A stretch of 10,863 nt of DNA. It comes from Bacteroidales bacterium (GTDB lineage Bacteria; Bacteroidota; Bacteroidia; Bacteroidales; UBA10428). Under the pieces are notes generated by a model. That model was given only the letters and a program-made list of their open reading frames with translations, was not told the origin of the DNA and searched no databases. This document shows positions 1 through 7,961 of the stretch, piece by piece. The stretch is taken from positions 1-10,863 of the forward strand of contig JAFGOZ010000048.1 in NCBI GenBank assembly GCA_016926235.1, read 5' to 3'. Every line of letters begins with the position of its first letter. Within the stretch, counting starts at the first letter, position 1. Position numbers and translations under genes: made by a program.

Positions 1-2149
1 CCCGCTTGATTCTTTGCTTCTACAGTCGGTTTACGACAAGCGTAGCAAAATATTCGGACGCGAAATATTTTCAACCTACAACCTCACCTTTGCTCCCAAT
101 TACAATATGCCTACCCCGGCAAATTACATTCTTGCTGCCGGTGACGAGGTCATTATCGATGTATGGGGTGCCTCGGAAATGAATCTGACTACCACCATCA
201 CACCCGAGGGTAGCATTACCATACCCGGCCTTGGCCTGGTTTATTTGAATGGTTTGTCAGTTGAGCAGGCCGAAGGTAAAATCAGATCTTCGCTGAAGAA
301 AATCATGTCAGGGATTGGCAGTCAAACACAGGTTAAAGTATCGTTGGGACAAATACGCACCATTAAGGTAAACATGGTTGGAGAGGCAACTGTTCCCGGG
401 ACTTACTCACTACCCTCACTTGCCACCCTATTCAACGCGCTATATTCAGCCGGAGGTGTTAACGACATTGGCTCATTGCGGGCAATAAAGGTTTACCGTA
501 ACAACAAAGAAGCAGGAACACTGGATTTGTACGACTTTTTGCTAAACGGTCGATACGATGCCAACATAAGGCTCGAGGACAATGATATAGTTATTGTACC
601 TACCTATCAGAACCTTGTCACCATCAAAGGAAAAGTAAAACGAAACCGGACTTTTGAAATGACAAAGGACGAAACGCTGGCAGAACTCATCACATATGCG
701 GGTGGAACTACGGGCGATGCGTATACTGAAAATGTGCAGGTAAAAAGAAGAACCGGCAGAATGTTTGATATTCATACTGTAAATGCGGGTGAGTTCGATT
801 CGTTTCTGATGCACGACGGTGACAGTGTTTTTGTCGACAGCATCATTCATGAATACAGTAACAGGCTGACCATAAAAGGTGCCGTTTGGCGGCCGGGCGA
901 ATACGAACTCTGTGAAAAAACGGACAGCCTGTCTGAACTCATTGGCATTGCCGAAGGCCTGAAAGGGGACGCCTTTGCCTCGAGAGGTCAGATTACGCGA
1001 ATGAAGGATGATTACACATACGAAGTTATTCCCTTTTTAACAAGGAATGTTGTATCGGGGGCAATTGATATTGCCCTTAAACGCAATGATGAAATTTATA
1101 TTCCTTCGATATTTGATTTGCGGGAGGAATATTACCTGATTGTGAAAGGCGAGGTAAACCTCCCCGACACCATTGCCTTCTCGGAGAAAATGAGCATCGA
1201 AGACGCCATTATGCAATGCGGCGGATTAAAGGAGTCTGCCTCCGTTGAAAAGATTGAAGTGGCGCGAAGAATACAGGGACAGGCGCAGTATACCCCAAAG
1301 ACTGCCGAGGTTTTTACTTTCAATATCGACCGGAACCTGGAAATTGCCACTGAAACAGCTGGATTTGTTCTTCAGCCCTTTGACGAAATCATCGTAAGAA
1401 GCTCACCCGGATACCAGAAGCAGACTTCTGTCTATGTATATGGCGAAGTGCTCTTTAAAGGCGAATATGTGCTGGCCAGTAACAGTGAACGGTTATCTGA
1501 CCTGGTGAACAAAGCCGGAGAACTAACCCCTGATGCCTATATACAGGGCGCTATATTGAAAAGAAAATACTCGGAGGAAGAAATTGACAAGATCAAGTCT
1601 ATGCTGCGAATATCGAGGATAGATGCTGAGAAAAAAATGGACAGTAATATAAAGAATTTAGCAGGTGGCTACCTTAACGATTCCATTGATATTGATTCCA
1701 TAAAAATCGACCAGTATTACCCGGTTGGCATTGACCTCCAAACAGCACTCAAAAACCCGGAGGGTCCGCAGGATATCATCCTCATGGATGATGACCAGTT
1801 GTATATACCCAAGTATAATGGCGTGGTAAAAATATCCGGAGTGGTGCTTTATCCAAACGCGATAACCTATATCAAAGGTAAAAGGCTCAGGGCTTATCTT
1901 TCGAAGAGCGGGGGGTATCAGGATGGTGCCCGTAGAAAGCCCTATGTGGTTTATATGAATGGAGATGTTGCTTCAACACAATCTTTTCTGGGCATAAAAA
2001 CCTATCCGCGAATTGAACCCGGTTGTGAAATTGTGGTTCCCGCCAAACTACCCAAGGAAGATACCAATATGGCAGCTACTATGGCCATGGCCACCACATC
2101 GGTTTCACTTGTTTCGGTTATGGCCATGCTGATAAACCTTTTCAGGTAA
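1..2149 (+). CDS. wza: Wza-type polysaccharide export protein with multiple SLBB repeats (5'-truncated)
   Basis: The protein is predicted to form the outer-membrane/periplasmic channel that carries finished polysaccharide to the surface. The frame is open to the left edge (first full codon at base 2), so the true start and signal peptide lie upstream; the TTG at 14 is an internal Leu. About 715 residues are visible. A Poly_export domain comes first (bases about 110-300, with AAGDEVIIDVWG and GSITIPGLG). Six SLBB-like beta repeats follow, starting near 355, 616, 862, 1129, 1427 and 1823, most with a core like (V/I)KGxV...PGxYxL. Repeats end in D(D/N)(D/E)xI(Y/V)(I/V)P strands. The C-terminus is a hydrophobic segment just before the stop, like the Wza helix that spans the outer membrane. 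Classical Wza is about 380 residues, so this is the long form typical of Bacteroidota. Local GC (29/60 at 1501-1560) is higher than in the central genes. The symbol is by family, not orthology. Confidence 0.9.
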   Translation, partial: PLDSLLLQSVYDKRSKIFGREIFSTYNLTFAPNYNMPTPANYILAAGDEVIIDVWGASEMNLTTTITPEGSITIPGLGLVYLNGLSVEQAEGKIRSSLKKIMSGIGSQTQVKVSLGQIRTIKVNMVGEATVPGTYSLPSLATLFNALYSAGGVNDIGSLRAIKVYRNNKEAGTLDLYDFLLNGRYDANIRLEDNDIVIVPTYQNLVTIKGKVKRNRTFEMTKDETLAELITYAGGTTGDAYTENVQVKRRTGRMFDIHTVNAGEFDSFLMHDGDSVFVDSIIHEYSNRLTIKGAVWRPGEYELCEKTDSLSELIGIAEGLKGDAFASRGQITRMKDDYTYEVIPFLTRNVVSGAIDIALKRNDEIYIPSIFDLREEYYLIVKGEVNLPDTIAFSEKMSIEDAIMQCGGLKESASVEKIEVARRIQGQAQYTPKTAEVFTFNIDRNLEIATETAGFVLQPFDEIIVRSSPGYQKQTSVYVYGEVLFKGEYVLASNSERLSDLVNKAGELTPDAYIQGAILKRKYSEEEIDKIKSMLRISRIDAEKKMDSNIKNLAGGYLNDSIDIDSIKIDQYYPVGIDLQTALKNPEGPQDIILMDDDQLYIPKYNGVVKISGVVLYPNAITYIKGKRLRAYLSKSGGYQDGARRKPYVVYMNGDVASTQSFLGIKTYPRIEPGCEIVVPAKLPKEDTNMAATMAMATTSVSLVSVMAMLINLFR

Positions 2150-2207
2150 AATCATCAATCAGGACCTGACCATCAATCATAATCAAAACTTATCATCAGC
2201 ATCAACC

Positions 2208-3266
2208 ATGGAAGAAAAACCACAAAAAGTCAACCTGGAAATAGACATCAGGAAGCTCATCCATGAACTGTGGATTAACCGGCGCTTATTAATCAGGATT
2301 ATTGCTCTTGCTCTGGCCATTGGGTTGATAGTTGCACTCAGTATTCCAGGAGAATATACCTGCATAGTAAAAATGGCTCCTGAAAACAATAAATCATCCA
2401 TGAGCAATGTAATGAGCCTGGCGGCTATAGCAGGCATAAATCTTGGTACAGAGAACACTGACGGAATTAACCTTTCTATTTACCCTGATATAGTTTATAG
2501 TATTCCCTTTATTTCCGAATTAATTAAAATGCAGGTTTTGGACACAAAAGCAGATGAGATATCTAATTTATACCAATATTTGGATAAAAAAATTAAAGAG
2601 CCCTGGTGGAAAACCATTATCAAATTGCCATTTAAGCTATTGGATTTCATTCGTAATGGCAAAAAGGAAAATAATGATAAGATATTAAATATTTACCATC
2701 TCTCCAGACAACAAGACAAGATATTCAAAGCATTGCAGGAAAGAATAATTATCTCAATCGATAAAAAGACCGGAATAATAACTGCCGGAGTCACTATGCA
2801 GGATCCGGTTATTGCTGCAACCGTTGCCGATTCGCTTGTAAGCAAGCTTGAGCAGTTTATAATTGACTATCGCACAGACAAAGCCAGACTGGATTTAGCA
2901 TACGCCACCAGGATGTTTAATGAGGCAAGTCAAAAGTATTATGCTGCTCAGGAGAACTATGCCCAATACTTGGATAAGAATAAAAACATCATTCTTGAAT
3001 CAGTTAGGATAGAACAGGAAAGGCTCATGCATGAACAATCCCTGGCTTATAGCATTTATTCGACGATTGCCCAACAGGTAGAAACTGCCAGATTAAAGGT
3101 ACAGGAACAAACTCCTTGTGTAACCATTATCGAACCAGCCAGAATTCCGGTGAGAAAATCAAACGCAAGCAGACTATTGATTCTCTTTATAACCCTCCTT
3201 TTAGGAATGTGCTATGGAGTAATAAAAATATCAAGAGACCATGTTACCAGCGCTGAAAACCAATAA
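2208..3266 (+). CDS. wzz: Wzz-type polysaccharide chain-length determinant
   Basis: This inner-membrane co-polymerase sets polymer length together with Wzy. The 352 residues have the classic layout. There is a short cytoplasmic N-terminus with a DIRKLIHELWINRR stretch, TM1 at about 28-46, a large periplasmic domain, and TM2 at about 322-340. The periplasmic part includes a charged helical, probably coiled-coil stretch at about 225-300. A Pro-containing segment (IEPARIPVRKS, 308-318) precedes TM2, as in the Wzz/GNVR family. The protein stops about 12 residues after TM2, so there is no fused BY-kinase. The ATG follows a 58-base gap with no Shine-Dalgarno; its last 38 bases contain a single G, an unstructured leader common in Bacteroidota. 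The gene sits between the exporter and the flippase, the expected place. GC is uneven: bases 2461-2700 are about 28% GC while both sides are about 40-47%. Confidence 0.9.
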   Translation: MEEKPQKVNLEIDIRKLIHELWINRRLLIRIIALALAIGLIVALSIPGEYTCIVKMAPENNKSSMSNVMSLAAIAGINLGTENTDGINLSIYPDIVYSIPFISELIKMQVLDTKADEISNLYQYLDKKIKEPWWKTIIKLPFKLLDFIRNGKKENNDKILNIYHLSRQQDKIFKALQERIIISIDKKTGIITAGVTMQDPVIAATVADSLVSKLEQFIIDYRTDKARLDLAYATRMFNEASQKYYAAQENYAQYLDKNKNIILESVRIEQERLMHEQSLAYSIYSTIAQQVETARLKVQEQTPCVTIIEPARIPVRKSNASRLLILFITLLLGMCYGVIKISRDHVTSAENQ

Positions 3267-3326
3267 GTATCTGGAGTAGCAAGTGATTCCTGCGTCCTTT
3301 ACTGAATTAAAATAACTGGCCAGCTT

Positions 3327-3331
3327 GGAGG
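3327..3331 (+). promoter_or_regulatory. Shine-Dalgarno-like GGAGG before the flippase gene
   Basis: GGAGG ends 11 bases before the ATG at 3343. An in-frame TAA sits directly before that ATG, so the ATG is the first possible start. None of the other gene starts in the window has such a strong motif. It supports the chosen start, although the spacing is slightly long and use of the motif in this organism is inferred. Confidence 0.45.
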
Positions 3332-3342
3332 ACTAGACATAA

Positions 3343-4605
3343 ATGGAAAAAGGTTTGAATACGCTTAAAAATCGTGCAAAGCAAAACAGAACGCTTCTAA
3401 ATAATTTATCATATCTATCTCTGCTGCAATTTTTCAATCTGCTTTTGCCATTGGTAACTTATCCCTATCTGATCCGAGTGTTGGGTAAAGATACATTTGG
3501 TTTGGTTATCTTCGCCCAGGCCATAATAGGATATTTATTGATTTTTGTAAGCTTTGGCTTTAATATTTCAGCAACAAAAGAAATAAGTATTCATAGAAAT
3601 AATAAAGAAAAGCTGAATGAGATTGTTAGCAGCATCCTGATTATTAAAGGCCTTCTATTTCTTCTCTCGCTGATGATATTGCTGGGACTTTTGTTGTTAA
3701 TACCCATGGCTAAAGGCCATGAATGGCTTTTTTGTCTAACAATGTGGATATGTTTTTACGACTTAATATTCCCAATTTGGTATTTTCAGGGCATTGAACA
3801 AATGAAATACATTACATATCTCACCCTGTTGAGCAGACTGGTGTTTTTAGGCTTAATCTTTCTATTGATTCATTCGTCAAATGATTATCTTTTGGTTCCA
3901 TTGATAAATGGGATCGGTTCTTGTATTGCCGGTACGGTGTCGCTTTTGATTATATTCCGCTTACATGGTTTAGATTTTAAATGGCAACAATTCAATACAT
4001 TAAAACACTACTTCTCTGAGTCTGTACCTATATTTATCTCTAATTTGTCAAGCAAAATATATGTGAGTACTAATAAAGTTATTGCAGGCACCTTTTTAAG
4101 TATGGCAGATGTAGCTTATTATGATCTGGCTGAGAAAATAATTGCAGTTTTTAAAATTCCGCAGAGTATCTTAAGTCAAGCTTTCTTCCCCAGAATAAGT
4201 AAAGAAAAGAACCGGTTGTTCATTAAGAAAACCTTAGTTTTATCGCTAATAATTAACATGGTATTGTTCTTAATATTGATAATCTTTTCAAAACACCTGA
4301 TACTTCTACTTGGTGGCAGTACTATGCTAAATGCCACGCTGGTTGTTAATATTCTGGCAATAACCGTTCCCGTTATTGCAGTAAGTAATGTTTTTGGAAT
4401 ACAATTTCTTATTCCATTTGGTTATAACAAAACTTTCAGCAGGATTATCATTATTTCCGGCTTTCTCTATCTAGTACTTGCATTTATCATTTGGCTCACC
4501 ACGCAATTTACAATCGTTAATATTTCGGTTATTACTGTCGTAACCGAGCTTTTTGTAACAGCTTATATGTTTTATTACAGCAAAAAATACCAATTATGGA
4601 ATTAA
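3343..4605 (+). CDS. wzx: Wzx-type lipid-linked repeat-unit flippase
   Basis: This integral membrane protein (420 residues, the usual Wzx size) is predicted to flip the undecaprenyl-diphosphate-linked repeat unit from the cytoplasmic to the periplasmic face. It belongs to the MOP/PST polysaccharide transporter family. The N-terminus carries the recognisable family signature YPYLIRVLGKDTFGL at about 40-54. It is followed by FAQAIIGYLLIFVSFGF and an ATKEI..HR motif at the first cytoplasmic loop. About 12 hydrophobic helices alternate with short charged loops, and FFPRISKEK near 280-290 is typical of the middle of these proteins. It has no substrate-predicting motif I can read. The gene is AT-rich (19/60 GC at 4261-4320). 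Its last ten bases overlap the start of glf, suggesting translational coupling. Confidence 0.92.
   Translation: MEKGLNTLKNRAKQNRTLLNNLSYLSLLQFFNLLLPLVTYPYLIRVLGKDTFGLVIFAQAIIGYLLIFVSFGFNISATKEISIHRNNKEKLNEIVSSILIIKGLLFLLSLMILLGLLLLIPMAKGHEWLFCLTMWICFYDLIFPIWYFQGIEQMKYITYLTLLSRLVFLGLIFLLIHSSNDYLLVPLINGIGSCIAGTVSLLIIFRLHGLDFKWQQFNTLKHYFSESVPIFISNLSSKIYVSTNKVIAGTFLSMADVAYYDLAEKIIAVFKIPQSILSQAFFPRISKEKNRLFIKKTLVLSLIINMVLFLILIIFSKHLILLLGGSTMLNATLVVNILAITVPVIAVSNVFGIQFLIPFGYNKTFSRIIIISGFLYLVLAFIIWLTTQFTIVNISVITVVTELFVTAYMFYYSKKYQLWN
4596..4605 (+). other. Ten-base overlap of wzx stop and glf start (ATGGAATTAA)
   Basis: The glf start codon and the wzx stop codon lie in the same ten bases: ATGGAATTAA reads Met-Glu-Leu in the glf frame and ...Trp-Asn-stop in the wzx frame. 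No Shine-Dalgarno is visible ahead of glf, so re-initiation by ribosomes finishing wzx is the likely way glf is translated (inference). Confidence 0.85.
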
Positions 4606-5699
4606 AGTATGATTTTTTAATTGTTGGTGCAGGTCTTTATGGTTCAGTTTTTGCCCATGAAGTAAGAAAGAAAGGAAAGAGATGCTTGATTATCGATAAA
4701 CGTGACCACATTGCAGGTAATGTTTTTACAAAGGAAATAGAAGGAATAAAGGTCCACTGTTACGGCGCCCATATTTTTCATACCAGCAACAAGAACATCT
4801 GGAATTATGTAAATTCATTCAGCGAATTCAACCGTTATACCAATTCACCCATCGCTAATTATAAAGGGGAACTCTACAACCTACCCTTTAATATGAATAC
4901 CTTTTACCAGTTATGGAAAGTAAAAACGCCATTGGAAGCAAAAGCCAAAATCGATGAACAAAGAGCAGAATATGCCCACATTATACATCCTAAAAATCTT
5001 GAGGAACAAGCACTTGTTTTGGTAGGTAAAGATATTTATGAAAAACTAATTAAGGGTTATACAGAAAAACAATGGGGTAGACCTGCTACAGAAATTCCTG
5101 CCTTTATTATTAAAAGACTCCCATTTAGATTTACCTTTGACAACAACTATTTTAATGACACGTTTCAGGGTATACCAATTAACGGCTATACAGAAATGCT
5201 ACAAAAAATGGTAGACGGAATCAGGATTCAACTCAAAACAGACTATTTCAGGCACAGAGCTGAACTTGATCATATGGCTGATAAAATTGTATTTACAGGG
5301 AAAATAGATGAGTTTTTTAATTTTCAATTTGGAAAATTGGAATACCGAAGTCTGCATTTTGAAAATGAACTCCTGGATATCTCAAATTTTCAGGGAAATG
5401 CTGTAGTCAATTATACAGATAAAGAAGTGCCTTATACAAGAATTATTGAACACAAACATTTTGAGTATGGGACACAAGACAAAACATTTATAACCAGAGA
5501 ATATCCGGATGAATTTTCCGGGGATAAAGAGCCTTATTATCCAATCAATGATGATAGAAATCAGCACTTATTAGCCAAGTATAAAGAACTGGCACTTAAT
5601 TATAAAAATGTAATATTCGGAGGTAGATTAGGTGAGTATAAATATTACGACATGCATCAGGTAATAGAAAATGCTATGATTATGGCAAATAGTTTTTAA
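4596..5699 (+). CDS. glf: UDP-galactopyranose mutase
   Basis: This cytoplasmic flavoenzyme interconverts UDP-galactopyranose and UDP-galactofuranose, supplying the activated Galf donor. At 367 residues it matches the length of the well-studied enterobacterial enzymes. Visible motifs are the FAD-binding GAGLYGS (11-17) with the Rossmann-end acidic stretch LIIDKRDHIAGN (31-42), YGAHIFHTS (56-64), YTEKQWGR (155-162), RLPFRFTFDNNYF (174-186), PYTRIIEHK (279-287), and a C-terminal GGRLGEYKYYDM (342-353). Arg174 and Arg282 correspond to the two conserved arginines that bind the UDP-sugar diphosphate in the family. The first ten bases overlap the end of wzx. Three bases separate it from the next gene, a probable galactofuranosyltransferase, which is the expected consumer of its product. 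There is no sign of damage. Confidence 0.97.
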   Translation: MELKYDFLIVGAGLYGSVFAHEVRKKGKRCLIIDKRDHIAGNVFTKEIEGIKVHCYGAHIFHTSNKNIWNYVNSFSEFNRYTNSPIANYKGELYNLPFNMNTFYQLWKVKTPLEAKAKIDEQRAEYAHIIHPKNLEEQALVLVGKDIYEKLIKGYTEKQWGRPATEIPAFIIKRLPFRFTFDNNYFNDTFQGIPINGYTEMLQKMVDGIRIQLKTDYFRHRAELDHMADKIVFTGKIDEFFNFQFGKLEYRSLHFENELLDISNFQGNAVVNYTDKEVPYTRIIEHKHFEYGTQDKTFITREYPDEFSGDKEPYYPINDDRNQHLLAKYKELALNYKNVIFGGRLGEYKYYDMHQVIENAMIMANSF

Positions 5700-5702
5700 A
5701 TC

Positions 5703-6734
5703 ATGAGAAAATATTATATCAGTAAAAACTATAGTGCAAAGTTCACTGCCTCTTCCAAAGCAAAAATCGACTGTGAGATCATCGCTGAGAAGAATCATTA
5801 TAAAAACCTTGGACTTAGAAGGAATACATTATCAAATAATCTGCTGGGGCGGTCTTATACTTTAGTTAGTATCATCCTTGGTTTAATCAGGATGCCATTC
5901 AGTTCTATGCTTTTACTGCAATATCCAACAAATTTGATAAAGTTTATGTTATTTATTGCCAGGGTAAAGAAAACCAAAACCATAACCATCATTCACGATT
6001 TGGATTCCCTGAGAGGCTCACCTGTTGAAAATGAGATATCATTGTTAAGTAAGTCAAGCATTGTAATCGCCCATAATGAAGAGATGATCAACTTTGTGCA
6101 AAAAAAGGGGATGAAAAATAAATTGATTTCTTTGGATTTATTTGATTATTTGATGAGCGAACCTAAAGAAGAAATTACCTGCCCGCCTATAAAAAGTGCT
6201 ATTGAGATTGTATTTGCAGGGAATTTGGCGAAAAGCGCTTTTTTAAAGCATATCGGACAGGTAAAATCTACAATTACCGTATTTAAGCTTTATGGCATTG
6301 GTTTTGAGTACATTAAAAATAACTGCCCCAAAAACATAATTTACAAAGGTTTCTATTCTCCTAATGAACTGGTAAAGTTCATCTCCGGAACTTTTGGACT
6401 TGTCTGGGATGGCGACAGTATTGAAACTTGCAGTGGAACAGCGGGAAAATACCTTAAATACAACAATCCGCATAAAATGTCACTTTATTTGTTAAGTGGT
6501 CTGCCAGTATTGGTTTGGTCACGTTCAGCAAGTGCCCGGTTCGTTTTATCCAATAAGTTAGGTTTTGCAATCGATTCACTGCAGGATATTACCACTCTTG
6601 AACAAACCCTTGCGATTGATGAATATCAATTAATGTTGGATAATGTCAGAATTATTCAGAAAAAGATTGCAACAGGCCATTTCCTTACTGAAGCGTTAAG
6701 AGTATCTGAAAATACTTTATCCTCATGGAATTAA
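5703..6734 (+). CDS. WbbI/Gtf3-like galactofuranosyltransferase
   Basis: The 343-residue protein is predicted to be a cytoplasmic glycosyltransferase that adds galactofuranose from UDP-Galf to the lipid-linked repeat unit. It resembles E. coli WbbI (beta-1,6-galactofuranosyltransferase of O16 synthesis) and, more distantly, streptococcal Gtf3. Motifs in order are IHDLDSLRG (97-105), IAHNEEM (122-128), LDLFDYL (144-150), FAGNLAKS (171-178), and the hallmark block GLVWDGDSIETCSG (232-245) leading into YLKYNNPHK (250-258). The NNPHK block and the following SLYL..GLPV match WbbI as I remember it. The fold is GT-B-like. It lies three bases after glf, strongly supporting a Galf donor. Linkage and acceptor cannot be read from sequence; a glucosyl acceptor would follow the WbbI precedent. 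Its last ten bases overlap the polymerase gene. Confidence 0.82.
   Translation: MRKYYISKNYSAKFTASSKAKIDCEIIAEKNHYKNLGLRRNTLSNNLLGRSYTLVSIILGLIRMPFSSMLLLQYPTNLIKFMLFIARVKKTKTITIIHDLDSLRGSPVENEISLLSKSSIVIAHNEEMINFVQKKGMKNKLISLDLFDYLMSEPKEEITCPPIKSAIEIVFAGNLAKSAFLKHIGQVKSTITVFKLYGIGFEYIKNNCPKNIIYKGFYSPNELVKFISGTFGLVWDGDSIETCSGTAGKYLKYNNPHKMSLYLLSGLPVLVWSRSASARFVLSNKLGFAIDSLQDITTLEQTLAIDEYQLMLDNVRIIQKKIATGHFLTEALRVSENTLSSWN
6725..6734 (+). other. Ten-base overlap of galactofuranosyltransferase stop and wzy start (ATGGAATTAA)
   Basis: This is the same architecture and the identical ten bases as the wzx/glf junction: the upstream protein ends Trp-Asn-stop and the downstream one begins Met-Glu-Leu. 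Translational coupling of wzy to the transferase is inferred. Confidence 0.85.
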
Positions 6735-7942
6735 TACCTTTATACATATTAATTTTTGAGGTCATATTGCTAATTTTTGCTGATCATTATCTGTTTCATT
6801 CAAGATTGACGCCATCAATCATTCTTATGGTGCCCTATTTATTTGTTGTTTTGATAACCATAATATTCGGAAACAGACTTGAACTTGTTTCGTTCAACTA
6901 TAGCAGTTTATATATATGGATACTGGGTATCATTCCCTTTTGGATTGGGGGTGTATTCATAAGACTCCTATTCAGAAATCAGCTTCCGCAAAAAGATCCG
7001 GTTTCGGAATTGCATTTTCCACAATGGGTTTTTAACATATTTGTTTTTGTTGTTCTTCTTTTGTTTGTTAAGTTTTTGTTAACTGGTAAAAACGGATATG
7101 CATTCGGCTCAAAAGAATTTGGTGAAGCCTTCATTGGAAGTGGTATATTTGGTCATCTTTCAAACTTACTTTTTGTAATTTTTCCATATTTTGTAGTTCA
7201 CAAGAAAAAAACTGTTCTCATATATGTGTTAATGATACTAATTTTAGTTATGGTGCTGTCCTATTGGTCGAAAACTTGGTTTTTATCCATGATTCTGACA
7301 GCTTTTCTAATATCCATTTATTTTAAAAGAATCAGGCTATCCCCTTTAACCATAATACTCCCCTTACTTATTGGTATATTATTCTTCGTGTTGTTTTATT
7401 CTTTTTCAATTAAAGATAACCTAATGGCTTTTGCTGCCAGGCATTTTATTGACTACCTGACTTCCGGAATTCTTCCTCTTAGTGAATACATGAAATACAA
7501 TCATTTTACGGAGATCAGTCCACAATATGTCTTCTCACCTTTTATAAATCTCTATCATAGTCTGACAGGAGGCGAATTGGTAGGTGCTCACAGTGAATTG
7601 TGGATTACCACCGATGTATTGAGCAATTTCGAAAGTAATGTTTTTACATTCTTTGGTACTATTTATATCTATTCAGGAATATACTACGGTATAATCTTTT
7701 CTTTTATTTTAGGCCTAATCAACTATCTTTTGCTTTATCTTACCAAATCCAGAAATTCGTTTTTTATTGCCACTGCATATTTCAACTCTATTGCAGTTTT
7801 ATCCTGGGGCTGGTTCAACTGCAGTTTTGTTCTGCTACGGTCGTGGGAGATACTTCTGCTTGCATCTTTTATGTATTTTCTTGCTCAACATAACATAAAG
7901 ATTTCAGGTACTAGAATAACAATTAGCAAACCTTTGGTTTAA
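6725..7942 (+). CDS. wzy: Wzy-type polysaccharide repeat-unit polymerase
   Basis: This strongly hydrophobic protein (405 residues) is predicted to polymerise flipped repeat units in the periplasm. I see about 11-12 membrane segments, for example at 4-20, 32-49, 63-83, 103-120, 146-158, 163-180, 185-200, 208-228, 306-340, 345-368 and 374-387. A larger hydrophilic loop at about 230-305 is the usual position of the Wzy catalytic loop. It contains Arg239, several His residues (240, 260, 278, 289) and a GGELVGAHSELW stretch (282-293). SNVFTFFGTIYIYSG (304-318) resembles the loop-to-helix segment common in O-antigen polymerases. Wzy proteins share little sequence, so the call rests on topology, this motif and the presence of Wzx and Wzz in the same cluster with no other polymerase candidate. 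Very AT-rich (17/60 GC at 7201-7260). Confidence 0.82.
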   Translation: MELIPLYILIFEVILLIFADHYLFHSRLTPSIILMVPYLFVVLITIIFGNRLELVSFNYSSLYIWILGIIPFWIGGVFIRLLFRNQLPQKDPVSELHFPQWVFNIFVFVVLLLFVKFLLTGKNGYAFGSKEFGEAFIGSGIFGHLSNLLFVIFPYFVVHKKKTVLIYVLMILILVMVLSYWSKTWFLSMILTAFLISIYFKRIRLSPLTIILPLLIGILFFVLFYSFSIKDNLMAFAARHFIDYLTSGILPLSEYMKYNHFTEISPQYVFSPFINLYHSLTGGELVGAHSELWITTDVLSNFESNVFTFFGTIYIYSGIYYGIIFSFILGLINYLLLYLTKSRNSFFIATAYFNSIAVLSWGWFNCSFVLLRSWEILLLASFMYFLAQHNIKISGTRITISKPLV

Positions 7943-7961
7943 TAACTTGATATTTCCAACA

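Noticed and set aside
14..16. TTG as the start of the SLBB exporter
   Set aside because: The frame continues open to the window edge and the protein would lack a signal peptide, so this is an internal leucine of a truncated gene.
3267..3342. Palindrome CTGGCCAG (3316-3323) in the wzz-wzx gap as an operator or attachment site
   Set aside because: An eight-base palindrome alone is expected by chance at this scale; no flanking repeats, promoter boxes or mobile element genes accompany it.
7947..7961. TTG start giving the GT4 enzyme five extra N-terminal residues
   Set aside because: ATG 7962 begins the standard family N-terminus (MKIFILAPGH), so the extra residues are not needed.
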